From the NCBI GenBank assembly GCA_036874045.1, contig CM072339.1, positions 19,289,501-19,353,500 of the forward strand: a DNA stretch of 64,000 bases. Reading direction: 5' to 3'. The stretch is from Cymodocea nodosa. Lineage: Eukaryota > Streptophyta > Magnoliopsida > Alismatales > Cymodoceaceae. The notes under the pieces are model-generated. The model was not told the origin of the DNA. It ran no database searches and worked only from the letters and a program-made list of their open reading frames with translations. Both the position numbers and the translations under genes were made by a program. Shown here one piece after another: positions 49,990-62,957 of this stretch; positions within the stretch are counted from its first letter, which is position 1; each line of letters opens with the position of its first letter.

Positions 49990-52900
49990 CCAAATTTATC
50001 TCATACGCCTTATCATGCTCTGCCGTCCCGCATCTACGAAAAAAATGTGAGAACGTCTGCTTTCCTATTCTGTTATGTTGTTCCCTCTTTTTCCCAATGA
50101 GGCGAGCTGTTTATGTTAATTAGTTACCATTGCAATTTGTACCATTACGTCGCGAGAAGTTAGATTTTTATGAGATGTATATTAATTACGGATCTAAATT
50201 CGTTTTTAATATTTGTTCTAGTTACAAGTTTTTGATTTTTGGACCATTCTGTGTACTTGTAATGTACCCAATTCATATCATGACGTCAACCTTACAAGTA
50301 TTACTTTAAGAGATTTGAGATTTGAGATTTGAGATTTGGTTTAGAAGTCAAAAGGTGCCCACCGGCGATACTGTCACAGCCGGCAAATGGCTTCACCGCT
50401 TTGGAAATGTAGTTTTATGTTTTATTAAGTTCAAATTCATAGCTTTTCAAAATGTTAATAGAAGTGGAAAAGTTGTAGAAATGTTTTCTTGTGTCTCTGG
50501 AGTTCCATTTAAATTCACAAAAAACCATTCAAACAGGTGTAGATGGTACTTCCTTTTAATCAGTTTTTCTATAGTTTCAAATGCGAACTTAAAACTTTAC
50601 AAGTACCTTGTTAATCTACATTTCCACTTATATTCATTCTTATTAATGATCAGAAATTTATCTAGTGTCTCGTTTTTATCTTCATTAATACATATCTATA
50701 GCAATCATGAATAACTGTGATATTTCATATTATCCTCTATTGTAACCTTTACATACTTACCTCTTCCCAAAATTCACATGATACAAGTAACATGAAGGTG
50801 CTCGTGCGCGTTAAAAAATTATTTATTTGTTAAAGGGAATGAAATAGGATAGGGAGAATGATTAGTCGACAGGATTCGGTAGCGGAAAATTATTGATAAA
50901 GAAAATCACATATTTATACTATTATTATTAGATTGTTATGGTTTATGAGCAAGAATAATTTTGTCACACAAATGCGGACACTGTTCAACCTCTCCTCACC
51001 CATCTACTTTTTATAATAATATAGATATAATTGGTTAGAATTAACTAATACCACACCGTCTAAATTAACCACGGTTCTTGGGTTGGATTACATCTAACCC
51101 AAATGTTGGATTCATATTCCAACCTAAACCTGTCAAACCCACACATATACTTAAATCCAACTCCGGGATTATTAATTAGGGTTTGGCGCATCACGGACCT
51201 AACCAGAGAAAACCATTGACGCATGCCGACATCCGCAAATAATAAAGACTACGTACTCCCATGATCTCATCCCGGCAACGTGAGCATCTAGAATTGAGTC
51301 CTTGGGAAAGATTGGGCATTACCAGTTCACATGCGTGCATGAACCCATTTGTATAAGAGAATGTTCTCATCAAAATTTGAATTTTAATGATGAGGAGCTT
51401 AGTCAAGTTAATTAAACACTTACACTCACAGAGTTGGTTTACATGGACCCATTTCTTCGCTGGAACGATCATGGTCACCAAATTAAAGCCGAGGATTCAA
51501 ATAAAGGTCAGGTCCCATATCCCTTTTGATAAAGAAAGGGAGAGTGCAAAATTTTTTCTCCAAATGGGAGGCATCGATTGATCTCTTTCCACCTCGGTTC
51601 GTAACTCCAGCGAGAGAAGCATCTCAAACGTCTTTTCTAGGGTTGCACATGGCTGCAGAGCTGTTCCCTCTTCACATCCCAAAGTGTGCTACACTTACGG
51701 GCGGTGCATTTAATATTAGCTGCTAAATGACAGCGTGAACAAAGAAAGAAAGAAAGAAAACGCCCTATATCCATAGCAACCAAAGAAATGAAACTTAAGA
51801 GTAAAGACATGGAGCAAGCTGGAAAACTTGTTTATTGAAGAATATGAACCACTGGTTGTGTTCGGGAATGATAGACATATATGTAGTAAGTATTGATTTT
51901 ACAGTATAAAAGATAATCATAAGCGATCAGTTAGTAGTCTTTTCTTTTAATTTTACAATTTGTGATAAGCAGTGTCTCTGATAATTAAGCACCTGGCTAT
52001 TATATCTAGCAGCAGTAATCCAACTATATTTCAACACATAAAATTGCAAGCTAAGGGGGGGGGGGGGGAGAGGAATTACACCTGAGTTTTCCTACGAGGT
52101 TCTGTGGTTTCTGTTTTAATTAATTATTTGATATTATTAATGTTTTTGTCTGTATTTAAACCCAAGGCCATGGTTTTATACCGACTATGCTATCGGCTGT
52201 TGTTGATATGAATTGGCAAAGGAGCTGGCCAGGTGTAAATAATGAGCATGATGGTACTGGTGGGGTCATAAATGGCCCAAGATGTATGTATAGGTACACG
52301 TAGTGCTACATGAGGTACTGTTCTTTTTATTTAAAGCTCTTTGCTGCAAAAGATTACAGACGAAGGAATGAACCAATGATGGCTGTGACGATCAATCGAT
52401 ATCTATATTAATTAATCGAGAACAAAGTGTTTGATAACAATACTGTGGCAAAACCAACAACATTTCCGTCATCGACGGTTGAGAAATGTTGCTAGCTGCC
52501 AACGTCTACAAATCTGCAAGGTTTTCACGATCATGATCGGTACAGTGCTAGCCTTTTTGGAAAAACTGAAACATGCAACGTCTACGGTTGCTTGAAATCT
52601 CACAACATTAACGGTTTAGTTCCCTTGGGTAAAGTTGCTCGTGCAGGATCTGTACGTAAATCACATGGGTTTAGCTAATGCTGATCATCAATCCCTAGCA
52701 AAAGAATAATCGAGGGAGGTTCCTTGTTCCCGACTTATTAATCAAGAAGAAGTTAACCAGGATGATGCAGCTGACGGTAGTACACTACGTACTGTGGCCA
52801 GTTTAATTTGGCTTTTTTACTTGAGATGTTTGACAGGGGTTAGTAAATATCGCATGAGAATTGTTTGTTTTCTAAACATCACAACTGATAATAATACATT

Positions 52901-55900
52901 TTATGTAAAACGGGCAAAGTATGTCAATGGCAGATCGATAATGTATTTAATCTTTCTTTGTCTGCTTGCAAGGAAAAAAAAAAAGGACTTTTGAATTCAA
53001 GCACAAGCAAAAACGCTCTCGGGGTAAGAGAAAACTATAAATCTGAACTCAGAACTACAATTAACACTGTCTATGAGGTAGCACGGTTTGTAAATTAATA
53101 CATCAAGCTCTATTGACGAAAGAGATTGTTTCATGAAACCACGTTAAATATGATGGTTTATATCATCCAGACCAATCCACATGCAATAGAATTATGTTGA
53201 TGTGTACAGAATCTACAGATAATGTAGCAGTTGGTGTCTTAAGACAGACAGTACTTAATTGTTAACCAATTAATCAAAGAAAGAAACATGCATGGCAAGA
53301 CTAAAACAATGGCCAACACCAGAATAATTAAGCTATTAATTTGATCCGATGACAAGTTGCCCTCAAAAGGTTAGAATCTTACTGTTGCTTGCAGCATTGG
53401 ATCCATCCCCTGGATGGTTGTATTTACTTGTTCATTTGGGTTTAGATCAAACACACTTGTTAGACAACCAACACTTCGATTGTGACAAATAAACTAAGGC
53501 TTATGTGCTTGGATGGGCGTACTGTCCTATCTCCAATAGTTTTCTAGGCGTTCTTGTTTTTTAATGGTACGGAGAGCTCTTTGTTTATTGATAATTATTA
53601 CAAAATTTCAACCCAAAATTAATTGATATCAAGTAGAAAAATTCACTATATAGTAGTTTTAGTTTTAATCCCTATGCCATCGACACGGATTATTTCAATT
53701 TCTCTCTTACTTATAGCTTATTTTATACTTAAAAGCATTTCTTTTATTTTAAATCAAGTGGACGCACATGAATTTGATAACATGTGAAATTGTTATTTAA
53801 AATCAATTGAGTTGAATAGAGAAATTCATCATGTAGAATTTAGGGTTTGGCATTTTAAATTGAATTCCTATGTAATTGTATGAAACTATTCCAATAACCA
53901 TTCATCATGTAGGCAATCCTTTTTGCTCTTAATTGTAACATGAGAATTGAGGATAGTAATCGTATCTTTGTAAATTGTCATTTCCCAATGGAGATTTGGT
54001 TCTTTTTTCTCCAAAATAAATTAGATATGTTGAGAGATGATTTCTTCTGTTAAATTAAAAGTTTCTCCCCCTCTAAAGCTGTTTGGTTCTTTATTATTAT
54101 TATTATTATTATTTCTTACCTAATCTATCTTACCCTTTATATAAAAAAAAGAAACTACTAACATGTGGTTTGACCTCCTTCACAGGTGAAACACTGCTCC
54201 TGGGGACGTCACGTAGACACGCACGGTTCATGCCTGACCTACATATCTTTTTAAGCAACAAGTAAATTATGTTCCAACGGCTTTGGGTCTGGATTTACAA
54301 GTCAACCAACTGAAATTATAAATGCGTGATTGACGAAATTTTTTATATTTTTCATTATATATATCTACGAGGGACGATGATTTCTTGCATGCCTCTCTGT
54401 TGAGATTATTTGAAGATATATAATCAAATGGAAAAAAAACCGGATATTTACCTGCTAATGTCCGTTTATGAAGGTGAGCTACTTAACAGCATGCCAACCA
54501 TAAGAGATACAAGTAATTAGCATGAATTTAACTTTTTATAATTTCAACGCTTTTTGTAATAGTAATGTTCTTTTATATATATATATATATATAATAGCAA
54601 GAGCTATTTGTTTTTTAATTTTTCAATGGCACATAGCACTTTTGCAGGAATTTGAATCTAACACTTTTTTTCTTCTGTGGACCTTACAAAAGTTGAGCAA
54701 TTGGGCAATGTGTGGTTAACAAGACCTAGGTATTGGAGAACATATTATGTTATATACGTGCAGCATATAAATGTTATCGAATTACATTTCCTAGTTAAAT
54801 AAAGATTTCTAGCTTTTGACCCCTGCAAGAGTACTTATCAGAATAAGAACCTTAATAATAAAAGTTCTCACAGCTTTTCCTGTAAAAAAACTTAATGGAG
54901 GTTGAATATTATGGTGGTCGAGCTCCTTAATTATATGTGGATAGATCAGTTTATGGAGAAGTATAACGCTGAATCAGTTACCCGAAGACGGTAGACACTA
55001 ATTATATGTGGATACGAAATTGATGTATACGTTTCCTATTGCTCACAAATGCATACATATTTAATTCTTTATTATTATTATTATTATTATAAGAAAATTA
55101 AATGGTAGATATTTACAGTAAAAAGATGTTGCAGATATTTGTTATATTGTTTAAATATATCAATTTAAAATATGTCAATTATGAAAATTATATCTAAAAT
55201 AAATAAATATCTCTCTTTTATAAATATTTATTTTAGGTTATGTTTGTTTAACACTTCTTGTAGTTTTAATTCATAATAGAAAAAAATACATCTAATCTTA
55301 AACGTAAAGCTAGAGCAATATAACAACTTTTAACTCTAGTGTAAATTATTTTCTCTCATTTAGACATAATTTTTCCCATGCCCAAATCCAGGAGAAATTC
55401 TATCTTTGCATATGTATTAATATATATTAATGTACAATAATTATACAAAAATAATAATAAATAAGTTTGATTTGATAGAACTTATTTATTATTATTATTC
55501 TACATACATTACTATTTTAATAAATAAACACCACTTCTAAACTTATGTTCTTCTTTGTTAAAGTTAATAGGAGTTAGACACAACTACAATGTTACTCCTG
55601 ACTAGAACTCTCATGCTCTAGAGTTAAAATAAAATGCAGCCTAAGATGTAATCTTTATACAAATACTTAAATTCTTATTAAAATTGTTATAACCAATAAT
55701 AGTTGATATATATTTTTATTATTTTCTTGGAAACCTAAATTTCGAAAAAATTGAGAGAAGGAAAGGATAAAAAGTATAAGACTTGAACTTTACAAGAGAA
55801 AAAAAATATTCAACACATTTCCTTAAATTGATTCAAATGGGAAAAAAATGTTCAAATTTCAAGTGACTGGAGATTGATAAAACGAGAAAAAATTGATTCA

Positions 55901-56479
55901 AGTGAGCGGGGGGGATTGTAAAAAAAGAAAGACTTCTTAAATAGAAATAACAGCTTAACAAACGTTAAATCATAGTCATATAACCACAGAGAAAATTTAC
56001 ATTTGAAGAAGACATTTCTAATAAATCAATGTCCTATAATTAATGACAAATGTGGTACCATATTTTATAATGACGTGAAAAAAGCCGTCAAAGTATGGTA
56101 AATGAAATATATCTTTCGAAGTGTGGCATGACACTAACACTATTTATCAGACGGAAGGAGGTTGAATATAGTATTTATTAAATGATAAGAACGGAATATC
56201 TAGAATTTCGTGTGAATAAGATTTTCTACATCATCTATGATGAATTCATTAACAAATCAGTTATTTACGAAGGTAAAAACTTAGTTGATTAAAGACAATT
56301 AGTAATACGTATAATTCAAATTTTAATAAACACAAAAATCATTAATTACAAAACCACCACGCATGCAGTGATTCCACCGCCGGATCTCGTCCTCCGTTTC
56401 CGCCATATGTCACCATTGCACATCAACTGAAGCTCCCGTCCTTACCTCCCAAACCTACCATAAAACCAAATTTAAAAAA
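49990..56479. other. Intergenic region, no supported gene
   Basis: The first 250 bp are the probable 3' UTR of eIF(iso)4G. The rest is 6 kb of AT-rich DNA with no convincing ORF, domain or RNA gene. Simple repeats: G14 at 52055-52068, (TTA)n at 54090-54113 and 55070-55090, (AT)n near 54574-54593. Confidence 0.6.
52055..52068 (+). repeat. Homopolymer of 14 G
   Basis: Fourteen consecutive G, a slippage-prone microsatellite; the length may be unreliable in assembly. Confidence 0.9.
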
Positions 56480-56575
56480 ACATTAAAAAACAAAAAATCT
56501 CTCACGGTTCTCGCCGATTCCGGGACGTGGAGATTGTGGTCGCGCTTGGATTACCTACCTGCTCTTCCCCCAAAT

Positions 56576-56595
56576 CCCCTCCCCTCCCCTCCCCT
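56576..56595 (-). promoter_or_regulatory. Potential G-quadruplex, four GGGG runs with one-base loops
   Basis: The plus strand is CCCCT repeated four times; the minus (template) strand is therefore four runs of GGGG with single A loops, a textbook strong quadruplex motif. It lies in the probable promoter or first leader exon of the QWRF gene. Its function is inferred. Confidence 0.5.
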
Positions 56596-57515
56596 CCACG
56601 ATTGTTCCCTCCGACCGATCTCTTCGGTTTCGGTTGCCGTGCGCGTTCCCGAAGGTGAAAGAAAGGAGTTGGCGGCACTCGGATTTTTATCTTCTCGTGC
56701 AGGTCTCGAGCGTCGACTTCGGTTTTTGCGTGCCTTTGCTTTGGTGTTGTTCGGGATGCGGCTTTGGCGGAGAATTTGATGTGTTGTCGGAATTGGAGTT
56801 CGGTTGGATTCAACCGAACCGCAAGCTTGTTTTTCCACGGGGAAATCGATTATTGTTAGGTGCTTTCGGATGAAGATATCGGACAGTACTGTTCCCCCCA
56901 GAATTCTCTGTAGCTCTGGGTTTTTGATGAGTCCAGTGTCTTTTTCTAGGTCTTTGCTTCGCGTGTAATCTTTAGGAACTCGTGATTTTCTTATCTACTG
57001 TGGACGAATGGCTGTGGAAAGAACCGTTGGTATCCACCAATTTTCACCACTAGTCGTCGTCGTCCTCTCTCTATATGAAGGAATAGGGACACCCTTCGCT
57101 TTCCTCGATTAAAAAATCTTCCAGAGCAAACCACTCCCAGCGATGGCACTCCCGTGAGAACGACAGAAGAGAGCTATTTATTATCATTACTATTATATGC
57201 TGTAAAGTTCATCTTCATTATTATGTAATCAAGTGGTTACAAGTAGTAGAAAGGGAGGGGTTCCCAAATTACCACTCACATCCTCTTTTCCTCTGAGCAT
57301 GAACATTGTGGGCAGTGTCTCCCCCACCCCCGTCCCCAATCCCCAACCGCTTCCCGCCTCCATCTGTTAACAACCGGTGGAATCAACTATTCTTCTTCTA
57401 CAATCTTCCTTCGTTTTACATCATCAATGCGTGTGAATTGTATCTAACCTTAGAAAGAACCTGTTTTTCCTGGCAGATTGGTGGAGTCGGTTTGCTGCTG
57501 AGAAAGAAATAGTCA

Positions 57516-57527
57516 ATGTGGTGTTGA
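57516..57527 (+). other. Minimal upstream ORF before the QWRF start
   Basis: ATG TGG TGT TGA lies in the last leader exon, out of frame with the main ORF. Its stop is five bases before ATG 57533, a spacing that would limit reinitiation. Its effect is inferred. Confidence 0.5.
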
Positions 57528-57532
57528 TCCGG

Positions 57533-60500
57533 ATGGTGGTGCCCATGGACTTCCGCAAAACAAAGGTCGTTCCATCGGGAGAGGAAGTCGTGAGGTCGCC
57601 GCTGCTACCGTCGGAGAAGAACAATGCCGCCGCCCCCAGTACCAGGAAGTCGCCGGCCAGAGAAGTCACGTCGAGATACAAATCTGGAACGACACCAGCT
57701 GCATCTGCCCCTGGTCGGCAGCGGTTCCCGTCCCCATCTGCTCCAAGGACCGCTGCCCTTGGAAATTCGGGGCCTAAGCGTGCACAGTCCGCGGAGAGGA
57801 GGCGGCCCTCCACGCCCCCATCGAGGTCGTCCGCCCCTTCGTCCCCGTCTTCTTCGAGGGCGTCATCAAATCCCTCTTCCTCACATTCGAGACCTTCGAC
57901 TCCGGTGCGTGATTCGTCGGTGGCAACTAATTCGTCTTCCCATAGATTGGGTGGTAAGACTTCCGAAGGCCTGTGGCCGTCCATGCGTAGTCTGTCTTCC
58001 TCGTTCCAGTCCCAATTCATCTCGATCCCAGTAAGCAAGAAGGACAGGCCGGGTACGGGCTCGTATGCGACGGCGGACGACGCGATCAAATGCTCGGGGA
58101 ATGTGCCTCCGGAGAGGAAAAGGACACCTCTTAGGGGGAGGAACACCTCTGACCAATCTGAGAAGCCGAAGTCCGTGGAAAAGGCTCATTCTAGAGTTAC
58201 GGACCACCATCGCTGGCCTGGTGTGGCAGGTGCCAGATCGCCTTCAACTGCAATGACGAGGAGCGTGGATGCCGCTTCTATGGGGCTTTCGTCACGGGGA
58301 GCTTCGCCGAGGAGAACATCGTCGTCGGATGGTAATAGTAGAGCCCTCGGCAAATCCACAAGCGATGGAGCAAGGAGGATGTTCTTGGATGGAATCGGAA
58401 TAGGAGAACTGGAAATTGGTTCTAGTCCCAGTGTTCCCTCCAATCCTCCTGAAAAATCTACCTTATTAACTCGCCCAACGAGAACTCTATCACTACCGTT
58501 TACGGGCGTGTCTCGTCCTTCATCACCAAACAAGTCCACTTCACCGTCTGCCTCTTCATCCAGAAGTAGCTCGAGTCCCTCCCGGACCAGACCAACAACT
58601 CCCTTTACCTCATCAAGTACCCCAGGCGGGCGCACTGGGATCTCATCGTCTGTACTCAGCTATATTGTTGATGTTAGAAAAGGAAAGAAGAATGCAAACC
58701 ATATGGAGTATGCACACCAGTTGCGCATACTGTACAATAGGCACCTTCAGTGGCGCTTTGTCAACGCAACCGCAGAAGAAGTGATGTCCATACAGAAAAT
58801 GATAATGGAGGTAATATATGGCAGTGCTAATTTTAGGATTAATCAGATGTTTATTTTATAAAACATTTTTATAAGTAAATTCCTGTAGGAAGATTGAATA
58901 TTATCCTTAAATTTTGGTCTGGAATTTTCTCTTCGCATATATTAAATAGTATTGGATTTCTTGCAGAGCCAGAATGAACATGAACAAAACAAAATGTGAT
59001 CATTGAAAATGTCTAAGTTTTGAATATTTAAATATGAAAATGTATCTTTCCAGTCACTACAAATTTGGATTTCAGCATTTTAACGGCATTTACTTTCTCT
59101 CAGTTCCATCGGATCCACCTATCAATATTGACTGTCAAGCACTTAGCAGTCACGTGTTTGTTGTATCGTATATTTTCCTTTTGAAATTTAGGTGATTAAT
59201 ACATTGCCTTTGTATTTAATGCTCAGATTTTTTTCCCAATTTCTTGGAAATTATTCTTCATATCACTATTTGCTAATTCATTCTGCAGAACTTTTTAAGG
59301 ACACTTGCTACACAAATTACATTCTTCTTCAAAATCTTTCTTTTGATACCTATTTGTGTTTAAACATATTTGGAATTGTCATCTACAATTAATTTATTTA
59401 TGAAAATGCTTTTTTCCACTGAAGTCAGTTTGACCACGAAATGTCGTTGGTCTCCTATTTATGCTGTCAATGAACAACAAAAAGCAAAAAAGGATTTTAA
59501 AGGAATCCTATAACCTATCTCTATATCATGGGCAAGCAATTACATGCTTACAGCTATGTTTTTTAAAATATAGGACTTTGCGTGCTCTTCTCTTACTTCA
59601 TCAGATTAATATGTAATAATATTTAGTACTTTATGTGTTTTTACTTCATCAAACTTATGATGCAATATGTACCCCTGGAGGGATGACTTGGTATGGTGCC
59701 TTAGAGAATGCATACAGGTGTTGATTTAGGGAAATCTAGTGGGGGTGTTGTGCATGAACGCCTAGTTTGGACCCAACATTCACCATTGAAGGGATGGTGG
59801 GTCCAGGGGATTTTTGGGATATAAAAAACAATCTAATACGTACTTTTGCCATTTCCAACAAAGCATCACTCATCAGATCCATGTATGTGTTGTTTTTTCC
59901 TAAAAAATAAACCTTGGCCTAGTCTCATGTCTTACACTTGATATGCTGTTCCTTTTAAGGAAAAGAGTTTGCTAAATAAAATAGTATATTAAAGCTCCAT
60001 CATTTTTATTGCAGTACCAGGTGCTTATTGGATCTTCTTTTTTGGATGGATGAAACAGGATACCGTATACAACACATTTGTTAATATTTCAGAACTGCGC
60101 GCCTCTCTTGTCTCAAAAAAAATCAACATGCAAGACATGAGGAATCAGTTGAAGTTAAATTCTGTTTTGGAAGGGCAGGTATTACTTAATGTTGACTTGG
60201 CTTTGCATAAATCGTTTTTTTTTGGAATACTGACATGTATATTTCAGTCTTTGTGAAGCCTTGATGATGGATAGAAGCTGCATAGGCCCTTATATAGCTT
60301 GGTGAATTGATTAAATTTTACTTGATTAGGGGAAAAAGCTATACTAGTAAACAAAAAGCAGACAAAAACGTTGTAAAAGTTGAAAACCATATTTTTTATA
60401 GAATCATTTTCTATAGGTTGGAAGACACTTGATTTCATAAATAAAAAAATTAGGTGTTTGGCAATGTTTAACATGTTCGGCAATGGCATTATTTTCATTA

Positions 60501-62957
60501 GTATCAGGCTTCTGGATTTGCAATATCCTCCTGACTAAGTAAAAGTTGTAACTTATTCTTTTTTCCTGAGCCAATTCTATTAGCACTTCCTTTGTTGTGC
60601 ACTATAAGATAATCGTTTGGCTTGTTATTATGATTTATTTTCAAATTTGTGGTTAATTTTTGTGATTTGCAACTTGAAAATTCTACGCACAGATAAAATG
60701 CACCAGCTTTCCACATGCATCTGACTATTCAAATTTCAATGTGAAATTATCTTGGGTTTGTATTTCATTAACGGCATATAGTTGGTAGTTTTATCTATTT
60801 GCTATTTTACTCTTTCCTCAATGGAATCTTAGGAGATTGAATCTCTTACAGTAATCAACAAGCAGAAAACTGAGTGCTCTCTGTTCTATTGCTTTGTATT
60901 TGTATCATAGAATATAATAATAAATGAGTTTTTTTTTTATTGAAACAACTGATAGTTTTTAAAGTTTGTACAAAACATTCTTGTTTGGGTATCTGCATAA
61001 TGTTGTATTGTTGATTTTATGCTAATTGATTCAGATGGTGTACCTTGATGATTGGGCATCATTAGAAAGGGATCATTCTATTTCGTTAGCAGGAGCAATA
61101 GAAGCATTAAAAGCAAGCACTCTCCGCCTTCCAGTTAGTGTAGGGGCTAGGGTATGCAAAAAATATTTATTTTACATATTAGCTGCATCCTGTTAGGAAA
61201 TTAGCTCTCATCATGCTTTCTTATTTGACAGGCAGACATTGAAGCTGTAAAGGATGCTGTTAACTCAGCAATAGATGTTATCCAGTCTGTGGGCTCCTCA
61301 ATTTGTTCTTTGCTGCCAAAGGTAAGTTATCTGTCAATTGCCATACTTTCCTTTTTTATAGAGTTATTCATGTTACCGTGCCTTTTCAACTACATTGGAT
61401 TTCATTTATAAGTTTGAAAATCGAGTATATTCTAATATGCTAACAAGAAAAATACCTTGTTATGAAATGGACTCTGCTTGAGTAATAACATTTGCTCACC
61501 TAAATAAGTGGCAAAAGAATATTATCAGTTAATGACTTCTATTCTAATTTACCCCACCATCTTGGTAAATCCTGTTGCTGTGTTGTCCTCTCCGTTTGTA
61601 TGCTTGCTCATCCATATCCTCACAGCTTAATAAAATTTGATACTTGCTGTAATTATCCAACATTTACTTTCAATTCTGCTTTCTCTAGAAAACTAATGAA
61701 TGCTCCAAGGAAGTCTTCCTACATCCTGTGGCTTTCTTCTATAGCCTGTTCTTTGCCGTTAGTTGCATGTACTAGAGTGTTCATTCTGTTGATTATGCGA
61801 ATATTGGTTCTCTATTTCTTGGATCTGCTTGTCCTGTGGTAGGCCCAGTTAGATTTAATTTCATCGTTTTCATGAATCATATGGTACGTATCTTTGTAAT
61901 TTTTGTGGAAAAAATAATTTACGTCAATCAAGATGCATAAATTTAGAGATGAGGACAAGCAATGACTGATGGCACACTCTGTTGTAATATTATATCATAT
62001 AGAAAGTGATTTGCTTATTAGGCCAAGAGTTGAAGTAATTTACTGAATATTATTTTAAACTATGGTGTAATGTCTTTTCTTGGAATCCTAGAGCATGGAT
62101 ATAGTACTCATAACATTGCAACTGAAGCAACATTGGGTACCAGGCATAAACTATTTTATGCTTTTGGCTACTGGATGAGTTATGTATTTGTCAAATCTGT
62201 TTTGATTTCTTGAGTGATACAATATGCCTAGAATTTCATGGATAGTTTGTTAGATATTTGAAAACTTGCTCCAACGAAATCAATTACAGCTTGGTAATGA
62301 AAGAAAATTTCGATTATGACTTGTGGTTTACTCCAACTTTTTTGGATGCTTGAAAGGCCCGAATGATCAACTCCACAATCAGTTATTAGAATCAATAGGT
62401 GTTCAAATCGTTCATTTTTTAGGGTGTCTGAACACACATCATAGCTGAAGGTTATCTGTCCATGCGAAATATTGGCAAGTGCTATTCCTTTACGTTGAGA
62501 CATTTGTGAGGGATCATAGTTCTAGTGTTTTTTTCTCTTTTGGATAAAAGGGTGTCTGAAGCTGCATTTTTTCATTGCTATTAATTTCCAATAGGTAGAA
62601 GCAACAAACTCGCTAGTGTCTGAACTAGTGAATTTAGCAGCAGAAGAAAGGGCCATGCTCGATGAATGTAGAGAATTATTAGCTTTGGCAGCTGCAATGC
62701 AGGTAAAACTGGTCTTTTTTACCGACTGTTGCATATTTACATGGAAGAAAATTACTGAGAAATATTGAAATTTTAGTAGGTTTTTTTTTTGTGGGGGGGG
62801 GGACGAATTCCTGATGAAATTTTCTAAACCAGAACTTGTGTTTAAGCAAACATGCAATATTCGTGCTCTAATAGAAACTGAGATGTCTTGGAAACAGGTA
62901 CAGCAGTCTAGCCTAAGGACGCATCTTTTACAACTTAAGCAAGATATGCTCCGTTAG
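57533..62957 (+). CDS. QWRF-motif protein, augmin subunit 8-like microtubule-associated protein
   Basis: Six exons: 57533-58810, 60059-60178, 61035-61151, 61232-61321, 62595-62702, 62898-62957. All introns are GT-AG and phase 0, giving 590 residues. Residues 1-380 are basic, Ser/Pro/Arg-rich and disordered, as expected for a microtubule-binding region. The family motif QWRF is at 406-409, in [13 protein letters not shown]. The rest is helical with coiled-coil character ([40 protein letters not shown]). Arabidopsis members (AUG8, SCO3 and QWRF proteins) act with augmin or gamma-tubulin in spindle, phragmoplast or cortical arrays. Which member this is cannot be told. The start at 57533 is the first in-frame [11 protein letters not shown] at 57545 is an alternative. 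Confidence 0.94.

Larger units (their letters stand above)
56480..57532 (+). promoter_or_regulatory. Promoter and 5' leader of the QWRF gene, with a leader intron
   Basis: Composition changes from AT-rich to GC- and pyrimidine-rich at about 56380-56500. A strong acceptor (TTTTTCCTGGCAG, ending at 57476) 56 bp before the start shows a leader intron; its donor is probably GTGAAAG near 56656 or another site upstream. 56576-56595 is (CCCCT)4. A four-codon upstream ORF (57516-57527) ends five bases before the main ATG. Confidence 0.55.

Noticed and set aside
57166..57178. GACAGAAGAGAG resembling miR156
   Set aside because: It matches only the first half of the mature sequence, and no complementary arm for a hairpin is found nearby.
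57424..58146. 240-codon open frame on the minus strand
   Set aside because: It is the antisense of the QWRF first exon, whose Ser/Pro/Arg-rich, GC-rich codons leave the other strand open. No domain, and the sense strand has clear family motifs.
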